This document shows positions 1-6,034 of a stretch of 17,404 nt of DNA, piece by piece (position 1 is the stretch's first letter; each line of letters starts with the position of its first letter). This stretch comes from Spirochaetaceae bacterium. Lineage in GTDB: Bacteria; Spirochaetota; Spirochaetia; Treponematales; Breznakiellaceae. Made by a program: the position numbers and the translations under genes. The stretch spans positions 1 through 17,404 of the forward strand of contig JAIRXO010000277.1 of the NCBI GenBank assembly GCA_031268255.1. Reading direction: 5' to 3'. The notes below the pieces were generated by a model that was given only the letters and a program-made list of their open reading frames with translations, searched no databases and had not been told where the DNA came from.

Positions 1-1
1 A

Positions 2-103
2 CGGGTTCGGTACGCTGCCCCGGAACTACTTGAACTATCCGGGAATACGGCGGATGCTTCTCTGTCCTTTAAGGCGGAACGCCATGCCGGAGTATATGCG
101 TAA
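2..103 (+). CDS. DUF1902/HicB-like antitoxin, 3' end only
   Basis: Only the last 33 codons are present; the rest lies left of the window. The frame ends with TAA at 101-103. The segment reading APELLEL, followed about ten residues later by LSFKAERHAGVYA, resembles the C-terminus of DUF1902 proteins, which are HicB-like single-domain antitoxins. The stop shares its last base with the ATG of the following HicA-type gene, so the two are translationally coupled, antitoxin first. In such pairs the antitoxin binds and neutralises the RNase toxin and usually represses its own promoter. Family assignment is from memory of the consensus over a short fragment, so it is moderate. The downstream HicA-like gene supports it independently. 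Confidence 0.55.
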   Translation, partial: RVRYAAPELLELSGNTADASLSFKAERHAGVYA

Positions 104-311
104 TGGCGGCGTATGAAAAGAAAGTCCGGGAAAAACTATCAGAGCATGGCTGTTATTTTCAACGGCATGGCAAAGGCGATCACGACATCTGGTATAGCCC
201 TATTACCAATCTCCCGATAACTGTTGATAACGAGATTAAATCACGCCATACGCCATACGCCATACGGCAAACGGGATAATGAAACGCGCCGGGATTGGTC
301 ATCACTTTTGA
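103..311 (+). pseudogene. hicA: HicA-type mRNA interferase toxin, frameshifted by a 7-bp repeat tract
   Basis: HicA toxins are small double-stranded-RNA-binding-fold RNases that cleave mRNA during translation. The frame from ATG 103 gives a HicA N-terminus with the GKGDH motif and candidate catalytic His27, followed by IWYSPI. It continues to KSRHT and then meets three copies of cgccata (244-264). As written it reads PYAIRQTG and stops at 277-279, giving 58 aa. Removing two repeat units (14 bp) restores the family C-terminal helix in frame, SRHTANGIMKRAGIGHHF, with a stop at 309-311 and 64 aa in all. The toxin is therefore either a recent pseudogene or switched off by repeat number. One or four copies would be in frame; two or three would not. 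The start overlaps the antitoxin stop by one base. Confidence 0.8.
243..266 (+). repeat. 7-bp tandem repeat tract (cgccata), three units plus partial
   Basis: Bases 244-250, 251-257 and 258-264 are identical copies of cgccata. The periodicity extends one base left and two bases right, giving a 24-bp tract. It sits inside the HicA-type coding sequence, exactly where the family sequence SRHTAN is interrupted. The unit length is not a multiple of three, so each slippage event changes the reading frame. Confidence 0.95.
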
Positions 312-355
312 AGCGGTTTTCCGCATGAACGACACCGGAGAGGAGATATAGCCTT

Positions 356-398
356 GCGGGCCTATCGTTGGCCCGCTACCCGGTATAGACCTTTTTAT
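356..398 (+). terminator. Possible terminator after the HicBA pair
   Basis: A perfect 7-bp stem (gcgggcc at 356-362, ggcccgc at 370-376) with a 7-nt loop lies 45 bp after the restored HicA stop. A T-rich stretch follows at 391-398, but it starts 14 nt after the stem rather than directly behind it, so this is a weak intrinsic terminator at best. Confidence 0.4.
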
Positions 399-413
399 CT
401 TTATTTGTCATTA

Positions 414-458
414 TTGACTTTAGTTACTCTTATTTGACTTTATATGTTATTATATAAG
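414..458 (+). promoter_or_regulatory. AT-rich promoter region with direct repeats before the hypothetical pair
   Basis: The sequence turns strongly AT-rich here. It contains two copies of ttgacttta, at 414-422 and 434-442, spaced 20 bp apart (about two helical turns). Each contains a TTGACT resembling a -35 box. TA-rich candidates for a -10 box lie at 448-458, but no pair has the ideal 17-bp spacing. Promoter for the two small genes downstream, possibly with a repeat operator; exact boxes uncertain. Confidence 0.4.
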
Positions 459-488
459 GTGAGATATGTAGGCGGTTAAGCCATAGGG

Positions 489-495
489 AAGGAGG
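489..495 (+). promoter_or_regulatory. Ribosome binding site fixing the start at 503
   Basis: AAGGAGG is a perfect Shine-Dalgarno core. It lies 7 nt from ATG 503 and 1 nt from ATG 497, which selects 503. Confidence 0.8.
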
Positions 496-502
496 GATGT
501 TT

Positions 503-700
503 ATGACTGATGAAAAGAGAGAGGTTCTTCCCGGTCTCACTGTGGCCGATGTTAAAGAGATGGCAGATAAAGTTTTTAACTGGACGGATGGGAACCGTCC
601 CCAGGCCAGCGATACCGAAAACGGGTTTTTGAATATTCTCCAGAATGGAAAATCCGATGTAAGTTCCTCCCCTGCCTTTATCAGGAAGATAGTCCTGTAA
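503..700 (+). CDS. Hypothetical protein, 65 aa, first gene of a two-gene cassette
   Basis: I do not recognise this protein. It starts at ATG 503 (MTDEKREVLP), not the ATG at 497, because a perfect AAGGAGG lies at 489-495, 7 nt before 503 but only 1 nt before 497. The sequence is soluble and has no cysteine or membrane segment. It has an early helical stretch (TVADVKEMADKVFNW), then a polar, probably flexible tail. Only two bases separate its stop from the next ATG, so the two genes form an operon. The strong ribosome site is on this gene alone, with nothing convincing before the second. That arrangement, a small well-translated protein before a larger weakly translated one next to a HicBA pair, would suit an antitoxin-toxin module, but nothing in the sequence proves this. 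Confidence 0.6.
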   Translation: MTDEKREVLPGLTVADVKEMADKVFNWTDGNRPQASDTENGFLNILQNGKSDVSSSPAFIRKIVL

Positions 701-702
701 TC

Positions 703-1242
703 ATGTCGAATGACCGGAATAAAGGCCTCAGGTATACACGAATTTCTTATGAAGACATAGAGAGATTGCTCCAGGTTTTTAGCGGGCGATTTGATGAAAT
801 CTTGGCACTCAAAGGTTTCCCTCGGGAAACAGGAAAACATATTTCAAATTTTACCCTTATAGATATTATAGTCCGCGTTGACAAGCGTAAGGCGTATTAC
901 CAGTGTTTTCACGGCATGGAAATAAACGAGTGTAAAGAGGCCGCCTTATACGCCTACTGGATATTGAAATTACGACCATTTGTCATAACCGATACAAAGT
1001 ATAGCAAAACAACTGATGCTTGCCATATCAATGAATTATTCGTTATTTACTTTATCGGTCTTGTTTTAGAAAGTACAGGCAGGATAAAGCAGACGACCGC
1101 CATAAAGGATTCATACAGCAGATTTTTAGAATATTCCTTTCGCTTCCGTAGTTTTAGTATTGACTCTTTTCTTGTGCTGATTGAATCAATATCTACCGAG
1201 ACATTGGAAAAAGAATACCCCGATCTTACCGAGAGAGTGTAG
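703..1242 (+). CDS. Hypothetical protein, 179 aa, second gene of the cassette
   Basis: I do not recognise this protein. It starts at ATG 703 (MSNDRNKGLR), two bases after the preceding stop, with only a weak AGGA about 16 nt upstream, so translation probably depends on coupling. It looks mainly helical, has no signal peptide, and is rich in aromatic residues (for example YAYW and FVIYFIGL). It has Cys residues near 68, 77 and 107 but no recognisable metal-binding spacing or catalytic motif. The hydrophobic stretch around NELFVIYFIGLVLES is too short and too polar at its ends for a confident membrane span. Composition is more AT-rich than the operons to the right, consistent with horizontally acquired DNA. 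Possible roles include a toxin or defence effector; this is speculation from context. Confidence 0.6.
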   Translation: MSNDRNKGLRYTRISYEDIERLLQVFSGRFDEILALKGFPRETGKHISNFTLIDIIVRVDKRKAYYQCFHGMEINECKEAALYAYWILKLRPFVITDTKYSKTTDACHINELFVIYFIGLVLESTGRIKQTTAIKDSYSRFLEYSFRFRSFSIDSFLVLIESISTETLEKEYPDLTERV

Positions 1243-1302
1243 AAGCGTATTGGGAAGAAGGCATAACTCCCCTGAAAACCACCCCCAGGACGCGCGAGGC
1301 GG

Positions 1303-1320
1303 CCCGCTACGGGGTTTTTT
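1303..1320 (+). terminator. Probable terminator of the two-gene cassette
   Basis: A short GC stem (cccg at 1303-1306 against cggg at 1310-1313) is followed directly by g and six T residues at 1315-1320. It lies about 60 bp after the stop of the 179-aa gene. The stem is short, so efficiency is uncertain. The 10 bases ggcccgctac at 1301-1310 also occur at 370-379, beside the hairpin before the cassette. Confidence 0.5.
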
Positions 1321-1432
1321 GCCCCGGATAGTAAAAAAACACATCCGGGGTTCCCGTACCCTGCATGAGGCCGCTATACGCTTGTGGAGCGGTTTTAAGA
1401 GGCTAGGCTCCAGGATTATCCGGGGCTTGCTT

Positions 1433-1504
1433 CCCCCCTTCACCACCTATGCGCCGCCCTGTCTTGCCGGGCCGGTAGACAGGCAGGGGCGGCCATAGGG
1501 GGGG
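1433..1504. repeat. Large imperfect inverted repeat / structured element
   Basis: Three perfect 6-bp segments stack in register: 1446-1451 with 1494-1499, 1453-1458 with 1488-1493, and 1459-1464 with 1477-1482. A 12-nt loop lies at 1465-1476. One base bulges on the left (1452) and five on the right (1483-1487). A C run at 1434-1438 can extend the pairing with G 1500-1504. This is far more pairing than expected by chance and fits a structured RNA, a transposon-related hairpin or a repetitive intergenic element. It does not show the GTTRRRY/RYYYAAC ends of an integron attC site. Confidence 0.55.
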
Positions 1505-1569
1505 CCTCTCTGTGTGATTCCGCTTATCCCGCCTTTCCACGGGCTTCTATGGGGCTCCTAACAAAACCT

Positions 1570-1589
1570 AACATTTGTTGACAAATGTT
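1570..1589. repeat. 9-bp perfect palindrome before the terminator
   Basis: aacatttgt (1570-1578) and acaaatgtt (1581-1589) are perfect inverted copies around tg. tgttgacaa also recurs at 1576-1584 and 1586-1594, a direct repeat at 10-bp spacing. The AT-rich symmetric arms look like a protein-binding site. The partner protein is not evident. Confidence 0.5.
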
Positions 1590-1596
1590 GACAATT

Positions 1597-1621
1597 CGGC
1601 CCCGGATCCGGGGCCGTTTTT
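1597..1621 (+). terminator. Strong rho-independent terminator
   Basis: Bases 1597-1616 form a perfect 20-bp GC-rich palindrome (cggccccgga and its complement), followed at once by five T residues at 1617-1621. Orientation is plus strand. The nearest plus-strand coding gene ends 350 bp upstream and already has its own terminator candidate, so this one may end an unannotated transcript covering 1320-1600. Confidence 0.75.
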
Positions 1622-1849
1622 ATCATACCGTTTTATCATACCCGCAGAAGTCCATTAATAACTCCTTGTATTACAAAGACTTACAAACCGTAAACAGATA
1701 CTCTATCTGTAGGTTCTGAAAAACCCTGGCAAATTGAATGATAATTAAACTGATTAAAATTGATTAAAAAGGGTATTGCCTAGACTAAAAATGTTTCTTA
1801 TATTTGCATCATTGAGCATAGCGGGTCAATGGTTCGCAATCTATAGGCC

Positions 1850-1874
1850 GGGGGTTCGAATCCCCCATTCTCCA
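1850..1874 (+). tRNA. tRNA 3'-end fragment (T-arm plus 3' acceptor strand), probable att-site remnant
   Basis: A perfect T-arm is present: GGGGG at 1850-1854, TTCGAAT loop at 1855-1861 and CCCCC at 1862-1866. The 3' acceptor strand attctcc (1867-1873) and discriminator A (1874) follow. CCA is not encoded. The matching 5' strand ggagaat is absent from the roughly 90 bases upstream, and no proper D or anticodon arm forms. This is therefore not a functional tRNA gene. Such 3' halves are left when an integrative element inserts at a tRNA 3' end. With this orientation the element would lie to the left. The tRNA species cannot be told, and a tmRNA 3' end is possible. Confidence 0.7.
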
Positions 1875-1903
1875 AATAATGATAACCGTTAGTGACGTCT
1901 TGC

Positions 1904-2692
1904 CTAATCTTCGACCGAAAGGGCCAGTACGGAGGTGTAGCGTTTTTGGTTTATTTTTACTTCATTGATATGGACGTTCACCTCAAAGGCCCGGCGCATG
2001 TTATCTTCGTTTATTACTTCCCGGGCAGGGCCAAAAAGGCTGTACTTATCCCGGGTAAGCACCAGGGCGTGGGTGGCAATCTTGAGGGCATGGGCGGGAT
2101 AGTGGGTATTAAAAACGCAGGAGATGTTTTTTTCGCAAGCAAGGCTTTCAATAGTGTCAAGAATAACAAGCTGGTTTTTAAAATCGAGGTTTGATTCCGG
2201 TTCGTCCAGAACCAGTATGGAAGGCTGCGCGGAAAGAGCCCTGGCGATTAGGACCATCTGAAGCTCTCCGCCGCTTATCTCGCTGCAGGGCCTGTGTTTT
2301 AGGTGGCTGATGCCTACCTCGTCCATGGCCTGCCGCGCAAGCTCATGATCCGATGCCGATGGCTGCTTGAAGGAGCCGATGTGGGCGCTGCGTCCCATAA
2401 CAACCATCTCTTCTACTGAGTACGAAAACACGGTATTTTTCGCCTGGGGCACATAGGCGATTTTTTTCCAGAATTCGCGGTAATGTATCTGCGGTATCGG
2501 TATGCCGTCAATCTGGCTTGAGCCGCTGTCCCATTTGATCAGCCCCATCATGCATTTGAGGAGGGTGGTTTTTCCGACGCCGCTGGGTCCAAGCACCGCG
2601 AGTATCTGTCCCGGTTCAACAAAAAAACAAATGTCCTTTAAGACCGGCGTCTGCCGGTACGCGAATGAAGCGTGATGCACTGAAAAGGTCAC
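1904..2692 (-). CDS. ABC transporter ATPase, FecE/BtuD family
   Basis: 262-aa cytoplasmic ATPase that would power the permease encoded just upstream in import of a metal chelate or corrinoid-type ligand. Visible motifs: Walker A GPSGVGKTT (35-43), Q-loop Gln83, signature ISGGE (139-143, a mild variant of LSGGQ), Walker B ILVLDE (159-164) with the following D-loop, and H-loop His197. I place the start at GTG 2692-2690, which overlaps the permease TGA stop as GTGA. GGAGG at 2702-2706 lies 9 nt before it, and the protein begins right at the ABC fold (MTFSVHHASFAY). A longer open frame to 2929 would run through the permease gene and is not used. Last gene of the six-gene operon; I see no clear terminator after it. 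Confidence 0.92.
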   Translation of the reverse strand: MTFSVHHASFAYRQTPVLKDICFFVEPGQILAVLGPSGVGKTTLLKCMMGLIKWDSGSSQIDGIPIPQIHYREFWKKIAYVPQAKNTVFSYSVEEMVVMGRSAHIGSFKQPSASDHELARQAMDEVGISHLKHRPCSEISGGELQMVLIARALSAQPSILVLDEPESNLDFKNQLVILDTIESLACEKNISCVFNTHYPAHALKIATHALVLTRDKYSLFGPAREVINEDNMRRAFEVNVHINEVKINQKRYTSVLALSVED

Positions 2693-3705
2693 AGCCAGGT
2701 TCCTCCGGTTTTTCTGAGAAGCAGAATAAAGAACGGCGCGCCTATGGTCGCTGTCAGTATCGAAACGGGAATTTCCGCCGTCGTGGCCGCCCGCGCGACC
2801 GTGTCGATTATCAGCATAAAGACGGCGCCCAGGCTTATGCTCGCCGGAACAAGCCTGGTATTGTTCCCGCCGAAAATCATCCGGGAAATATGGGGAATCA
2901 AAAGCCCTACCCATCCGACCTGGCCGCACATGGCGACGGTGGAACCTGTTACCATAGTGGCGGCCACGATGATGGCAAGGCGCATAAATTTTACATGAAT
3001 ACCCATTGACTTAGCTTCGTCTTCGTTAAGTGAAAGTATGTTCAGCTTCCACCGCAGCAGGAAGATGATAATGATTCCGCATATAATAAGCGGCGATCCT
3101 ATTGCCAGGCCTTCATAGCTGCTTCTGGCAAGGCTGCCCATAAGCCAGTAAGTGATGGCCGGAAGCTGGTCCTCAGGGTCGGCAAGGTACTTGGTCAGGG
3201 ACACAAAGGCGTCAAACATGGAAGATATGACCAGTCCTGAAAGAACTACCATGATGATCGTTGCCTTTCCCCTGATTTTGCTGATTGAATAACTGAGGGA
3301 TACTGCCGCGAGGCCGAACGCGAGAGCGGTAAACTGTATCCCCAGTGCGGGGAGCTTGAGCAGCAGGGCCAGTGCCGCTCCAAAGCTTGTTCCCGCCGCC
3401 ACACCCAGGGTATCGGGAGTGGCCAGGGGATTGGTAAACAGGGCCTGAAACGCGGTTCCCGAAACGGCAAGCCCGCTTCCGCATAAAACAGCGAGCAGTA
3501 TTCTGGGCAGGCGTATTCTGAAAATGACGCTGTACGCCTGGGGATTGACCGTATCCCCTCTGCCCAGGAGGCCGTTCCACAGCACGGAAAAAGATTCCCA
3601 TGCGTTTATTGAAAAACGGCCTATGCCTATGCATACGAGGGCTGTCGCAAAGGGCAGGACAAACAGCATGAACCTGCTTGCCGCCGTGTAAGGCATTTTC
3701 GTCAT
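2689..3705 (-). CDS. ABC transporter permease, FecCD/BtuC family
   Basis: 338-aa inner-membrane permease of the iron-siderophore/haem/cobalamin class. Hallmarks are RIRLPRILLAVLCGSGLAVS near residues 63-82, the FQALFTNPLATPDTLGVAAG segment after it, and GWVGLLIPHISRMIFGG in the C-terminal third, which is the coupling region contacted by the ATPase. Many hydrophobic spans are visible along the length, as expected for the family's roughly ten helices. ATG 3705 has AAAGG about 8 nt upstream. It follows the binding-protein gene by 18 bp and overlaps the ATPase gene by 4 bp. Substrate cannot be read from the sequence; haem, siderophore, corrinoid and other tetrapyrrole or metal chelates are all possible. 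Confidence 0.93.
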   Translation of the reverse strand: MTKMPYTAASRFMLFVLPFATALVCIGIGRFSINAWESFSVLWNGLLGRGDTVNPQAYSVIFRIRLPRILLAVLCGSGLAVSGTAFQALFTNPLATPDTLGVAAGTSFGAALALLLKLPALGIQFTALAFGLAAVSLSYSISKIRGKATIIMVVLSGLVISSMFDAFVSLTKYLADPEDQLPAITYWLMGSLARSSYEGLAIGSPLIICGIIIIFLLRWKLNILSLNEDEAKSMGIHVKFMRLAIIVAATMVTGSTVAMCGQVGWVGLLIPHISRMIFGGNNTRLVPASISLGAVFMLIIDTVARAATTAEIPVSILTATIGAPFFILLLRKTGGTWL

Positions 3706-3723
3706 CGTGCGGCCCTTTCCATG

Positions 3724-4827
3724 TCAGATGCCCCTGGCTGCCTCGCTGGACGGATGGTATATCTGATTCAGGTCGTCATCACTGAGCGCGAGATTGTAAA
3801 ATCGCTTGTAATAGGATTTTATTTCTTCATCCATATTGATATCCGCAAACAGGTCAGGGTGATTTTGTTTTGCCATCCACAGCAAAGTCAAAGGTGAATC
3901 GGCGTTACAGACATACCAGCGGTACATGCCAAGGGGCATTTTGTAGACCTGCCTGTTTTTTACCGCCTGCACATTGCCCCAGTCATAGTTTCCAACAGTG
4001 TTGGCGTAGAGATCCTCCGGCTGTCCGGGGTTAAAATTGGTGATAAAAATCTTTTCAGGATTCCATTCGTATATCTGTTCCATGCTGGCAGACAGGGTTC
4101 CTGTTCCGGCTCTGGCCGCCACATTGATGCCGCCTCCGGCGCTTATCCAGTAATCGGCCCAGCCTGAACCGGCCGGCACGCCGATACGGCTTTCATCATA
4201 GAGATGAATAAACATGCCCTTGGGCTTTCTTTCGTCCGGTACGCCTGCCAGGCGGCCCGCCACCATCGCTTCGAGGTCTTTGGAGTAACGCATAAACTCG
4301 GCGGTGTCAAAATCCTTCTGCATCACCTCTCCCAAAAGCTCTATCCAGCTGTTGATGGTATCAATGGCGTTGTACTGTTTGATGCTGAGGCTGAACCCCA
4401 CAGCGGGAATCCCGGCCTGGCGGCATACGTCATAGTCTTCGGCGGCGCCTGAAGAATAAAGCACGACATCGGGGTTGAGCTTCATAAGTTCCTCGGCGTT
4501 CAGGGCTCCATTTTTTGCAAAACCGGACGGGATATTCACAATGTCCGGGAACACCTTTATCAGGGCCGAATTTTCCGCGGCGCTGATAATGGCCGGATCG
4601 AGCCCGACGAGTTTATCTGTCGAACCCATATAGAGGCAGTACACGGAAGCCAGGGGCCATACGGACGCTATCACTACCCGTTCCACGGTTGCCGGAAGCG
4701 TAACTTCGTTGCCCATCTGATCGGTTATAACACGGGACGCTTCCTTCTTCTCTCCGGCGCGGCTGCATCCCAAAAAGGCAGAACCCAGCAGGCAGACACC
4801 CGCGACGACACAAAAAATTTTCTTCAT
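3724..4827 (-). CDS. Periplasmic-binding lipoprotein, iron-chelate/cobalamin class
   Basis: 367-aa solute-binding protein of the Peripla_BP_2 (TroA-like) fold that would capture the transporter's ligand outside the inner membrane. The start is ATG 4827 (MKKIFCVVAG), because AAGGAG lies 6 nt upstream and a lipoprotein signal follows directly; the frame is open further left without support. The probable lipidated Cys is Cys21 in AFLGC, a box slightly off the classical consensus but tolerated in spirochaetes. The mature part opens with the family signature VITDQMGNEVTLPATVERVV. The C-terminal lobe has KMPLGMYRWYVCNADSPLT, an aromatic-rich segment. No conserved metal-ligand set is obvious, so a chelate rather than a free ion is likelier. 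It lies 10 bp after the subunit B gene, in the same operon. Confidence 0.9.
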   Translation of the reverse strand: MKKIFCVVAGVCLLGSAFLGCSRAGEKKEASRVITDQMGNEVTLPATVERVVIASVWPLASVYCLYMGSTDKLVGLDPAIISAAENSALIKVFPDIVNIPSGFAKNGALNAEELMKLNPDVVLYSSGAAEDYDVCRQAGIPAVGFSLSIKQYNAIDTINSWIELLGEVMQKDFDTAEFMRYSKDLEAMVAGRLAGVPDERKPKGMFIHLYDESRIGVPAGSGWADYWISAGGGINVAARAGTGTLSASMEQIYEWNPEKIFITNFNPGQPEDLYANTVGNYDWGNVQAVKNRQVYKMPLGMYRWYVCNADSPLTLLWMAKQNHPDLFADINMDEEIKSYYKRFYNLALSDDDLNQIYHPSSEAARGI

Positions 4828-4833
4828 GACATA

Positions 4834-4839
4834 CTCCTT
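4834..4839 (-). promoter_or_regulatory. Ribosome binding site fixing the binding-protein start
   Basis: On the minus strand AAGGAG lies 6 nt before ATG 4827, within the 10-bp gap after the previous gene. It excludes the upstream extension to 4896. Confidence 0.8.
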
Positions 4840-6025
4840 ACAAAGAACCTGAAACCGCTTTCTGCGGTTTATCGAAAGCGGCGAAGCCGCGTTCATCCAA
4901 ATAACGGTGAATTTTGTTCCCGGTCATTTCCGCGTACCTGTTCCAGTACAGCTTGCTTGACACGGCCACGTGGGGAAAATCAATAAAGGTCCGGGTAAAA
5001 TCCGGTTTAAGCAGATCCTTAAACAGGGGATCGGCAAAAATAATATCAAAGCCGCTGTTTAAAAGGGCGGCAAATTCCGCTTCCGAAGCGGGGTTTACGT
5101 CTCCTTCCCCGGCGAGGCCGGGAAAAAACCCAAAGGGCGTTGCCACGGTAACGCTGTCAAAGCCGTAATCCATGCGCAGACAGTCCCTGAGGGAATTGGC
5201 GATAATCTGGTCATGAATAATGAGAACGCGCTTTTCTGATTTTTTTGGCGCTTTTACGGAATCCCCGGCGCCCGAGAGCTTTTCCAAAAGCCCCCGTGCT
5301 CCTTCTTCGCCCAGGGGCAGGCCGCAGACATAGGGGATTCCGTGGCTGTTCAAAAAATATTCAGCCAGGGGCAGACCTCCTGATGAGACAACCAGATTTA
5401 CCGAGGCCCCGGGGCTTTTCTCAATATCGTCAAGGCCGCTTCCCATGGCAAAAGAAGCGATGATCTTCCATCCCGAATCTTCCAGAAAACCGCGCAGTTC
5501 CGTGTGATTGCCGTTAGCCGAAAAATCGAGCGGCGTTATTCCCAATATGTTTATATGCCCCGGTTGTTTTGCCTTGGCGGGCTTTGTAAAACGCCTTGCC
5601 ACGGCAAGCAGGGCGGCGCTTATTCCCCTGTCATAATACTCTATCCCTGAGGTAGGAAAGCCAAAGGAAGGAATGCCGCTCCGGTGTTCGATTTCCCTGG
5701 CTATGCCGGGCATATCGCTTCCGATTACCATGGGGACAGGGCTTCCGAGCAGGGCGATAAAACGGGGCTTGAGGTCCTCCGCCGCGTCAAGAACCTTTTG
5801 AATCAGTTTTTCGTCATCGCCCAGCACCGCGTCAAGTTCCCGCAATTTTGAGCAGTACACAAAACTTTTAGAACCGTACCAGCGCGGTTCGTCATAACCG
5901 GTATAATTTCCTGTGCAGCCTGAAGCGTCATGGATGATAACCAACCCGCCCAGTTCAAAGAGGGCAGAGCATACGCCCGAATAATCAGGGGAAAAAGGCG
6001 GCAGCTTTATACAGAGTTTGTTCAT
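4838..6025 (-). CDS. Nitrogenase component 1-like subunit B (NifD/NifK/BchB superfamily)
   Basis: 395-aa protein of the nitrogenase/protochlorophyllide-reductase superfamily. It should pair with the preceding subunit A to form the catalytic component reduced by the NifH-like protein. The N-terminus has Cys19 in DYSGVCSALFE and Cys37 in HDASGCTGNY, placed like the first two P-cluster cysteines. LRELDAVLGDDEKL follows, the equivalent of the EKDIVFGG segment in nitrogenases. Where nitrogenases have the third cysteine (TCPxxLIGDD) this protein reads SPVPMVIGSD, with no Cys. Length is below NifD/K (about 480-520) and near BchB-type proteins. ATG 6025 has AGGA 7 nt upstream, overlapping the stop of subunit A. 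Its substrate is unknown. It is not a true nitrogenase subunit by these residues. Confidence 0.87.
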   Translation of the reverse strand: MNKLCIKLPPFSPDYSGVCSALFELGGLVIIHDASGCTGNYTGYDEPRWYGSKSFVYCSKLRELDAVLGDDEKLIQKVLDAAEDLKPRFIALLGSPVPMVIGSDMPGIAREIEHRSGIPSFGFPTSGIEYYDRGISAALLAVARRFTKPAKAKQPGHINILGITPLDFSANGNHTELRGFLEDSGWKIIASFAMGSGLDDIEKSPGASVNLVVSSGGLPLAEYFLNSHGIPYVCGLPLGEEGARGLLEKLSGAGDSVKAPKKSEKRVLIIHDQIIANSLRDCLRMDYGFDSVTVATPFGFFPGLAGEGDVNPASEAEFAALLNSGFDIIFADPLFKDLLKPDFTRTFIDFPHVAVSSKLYWNRYAEMTGNKIHRYLDERGFAAFDKPQKAVSGSL

Positions 6026-6034
6026 AAATAATTC

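Larger units (their letters stand above)
1243..1849. other. Long gene-poor stretch with clustered inverted repeats
   Basis: About 600 bp without a convincing gene; small frames here lack ribosome sites and family resemblance. In order it holds the cassette terminator, an 8-bp perfect inverted repeat (1322-1329 with 1343-1350) around an A-rich loop, a large imperfect hairpin (1433-1504), a 9-bp palindrome (1570-1589), a 20-bp GC palindrome with a T run (1597-1621) and a 7-bp inverted repeat (1694-1700 with 1704-1710). Two tandem copies of tgattaaaa at 1751 and 1761 come last. The left part is very GC-rich and the part after 1620 is AT-rich. Confidence 0.7.

Noticed and set aside
243..600. Integron-type attC sites between small accessory genes
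   Set aside because: A lone GTTAAGC at 475-481 and ACCTAAC at 1566-1572 match the box consensus, but no paired, correctly spaced boxes fold into an attC structure.
1181..1498. Overlapping open frames (105 aa plus strand, 86 aa minus strand) in the gene-poor stretch
   Set aside because: Arg/Pro/Gly-rich low-information translations, no ribosome site, overlap with the 179-aa gene end and with the inverted repeats.
1875..1888. Fur-like box near the end of the transporter operon
   Set aside because: Partial match only (aataatgataacc) and it lies downstream of the operon, not at a promoter.
1904..2929. Longer form of the ABC ATPase starting at 2929
   Set aside because: The extra 79 residues are the permease gene in another frame. 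GTG 2692 with GGAGG and a GTGA overlap fits the family start.
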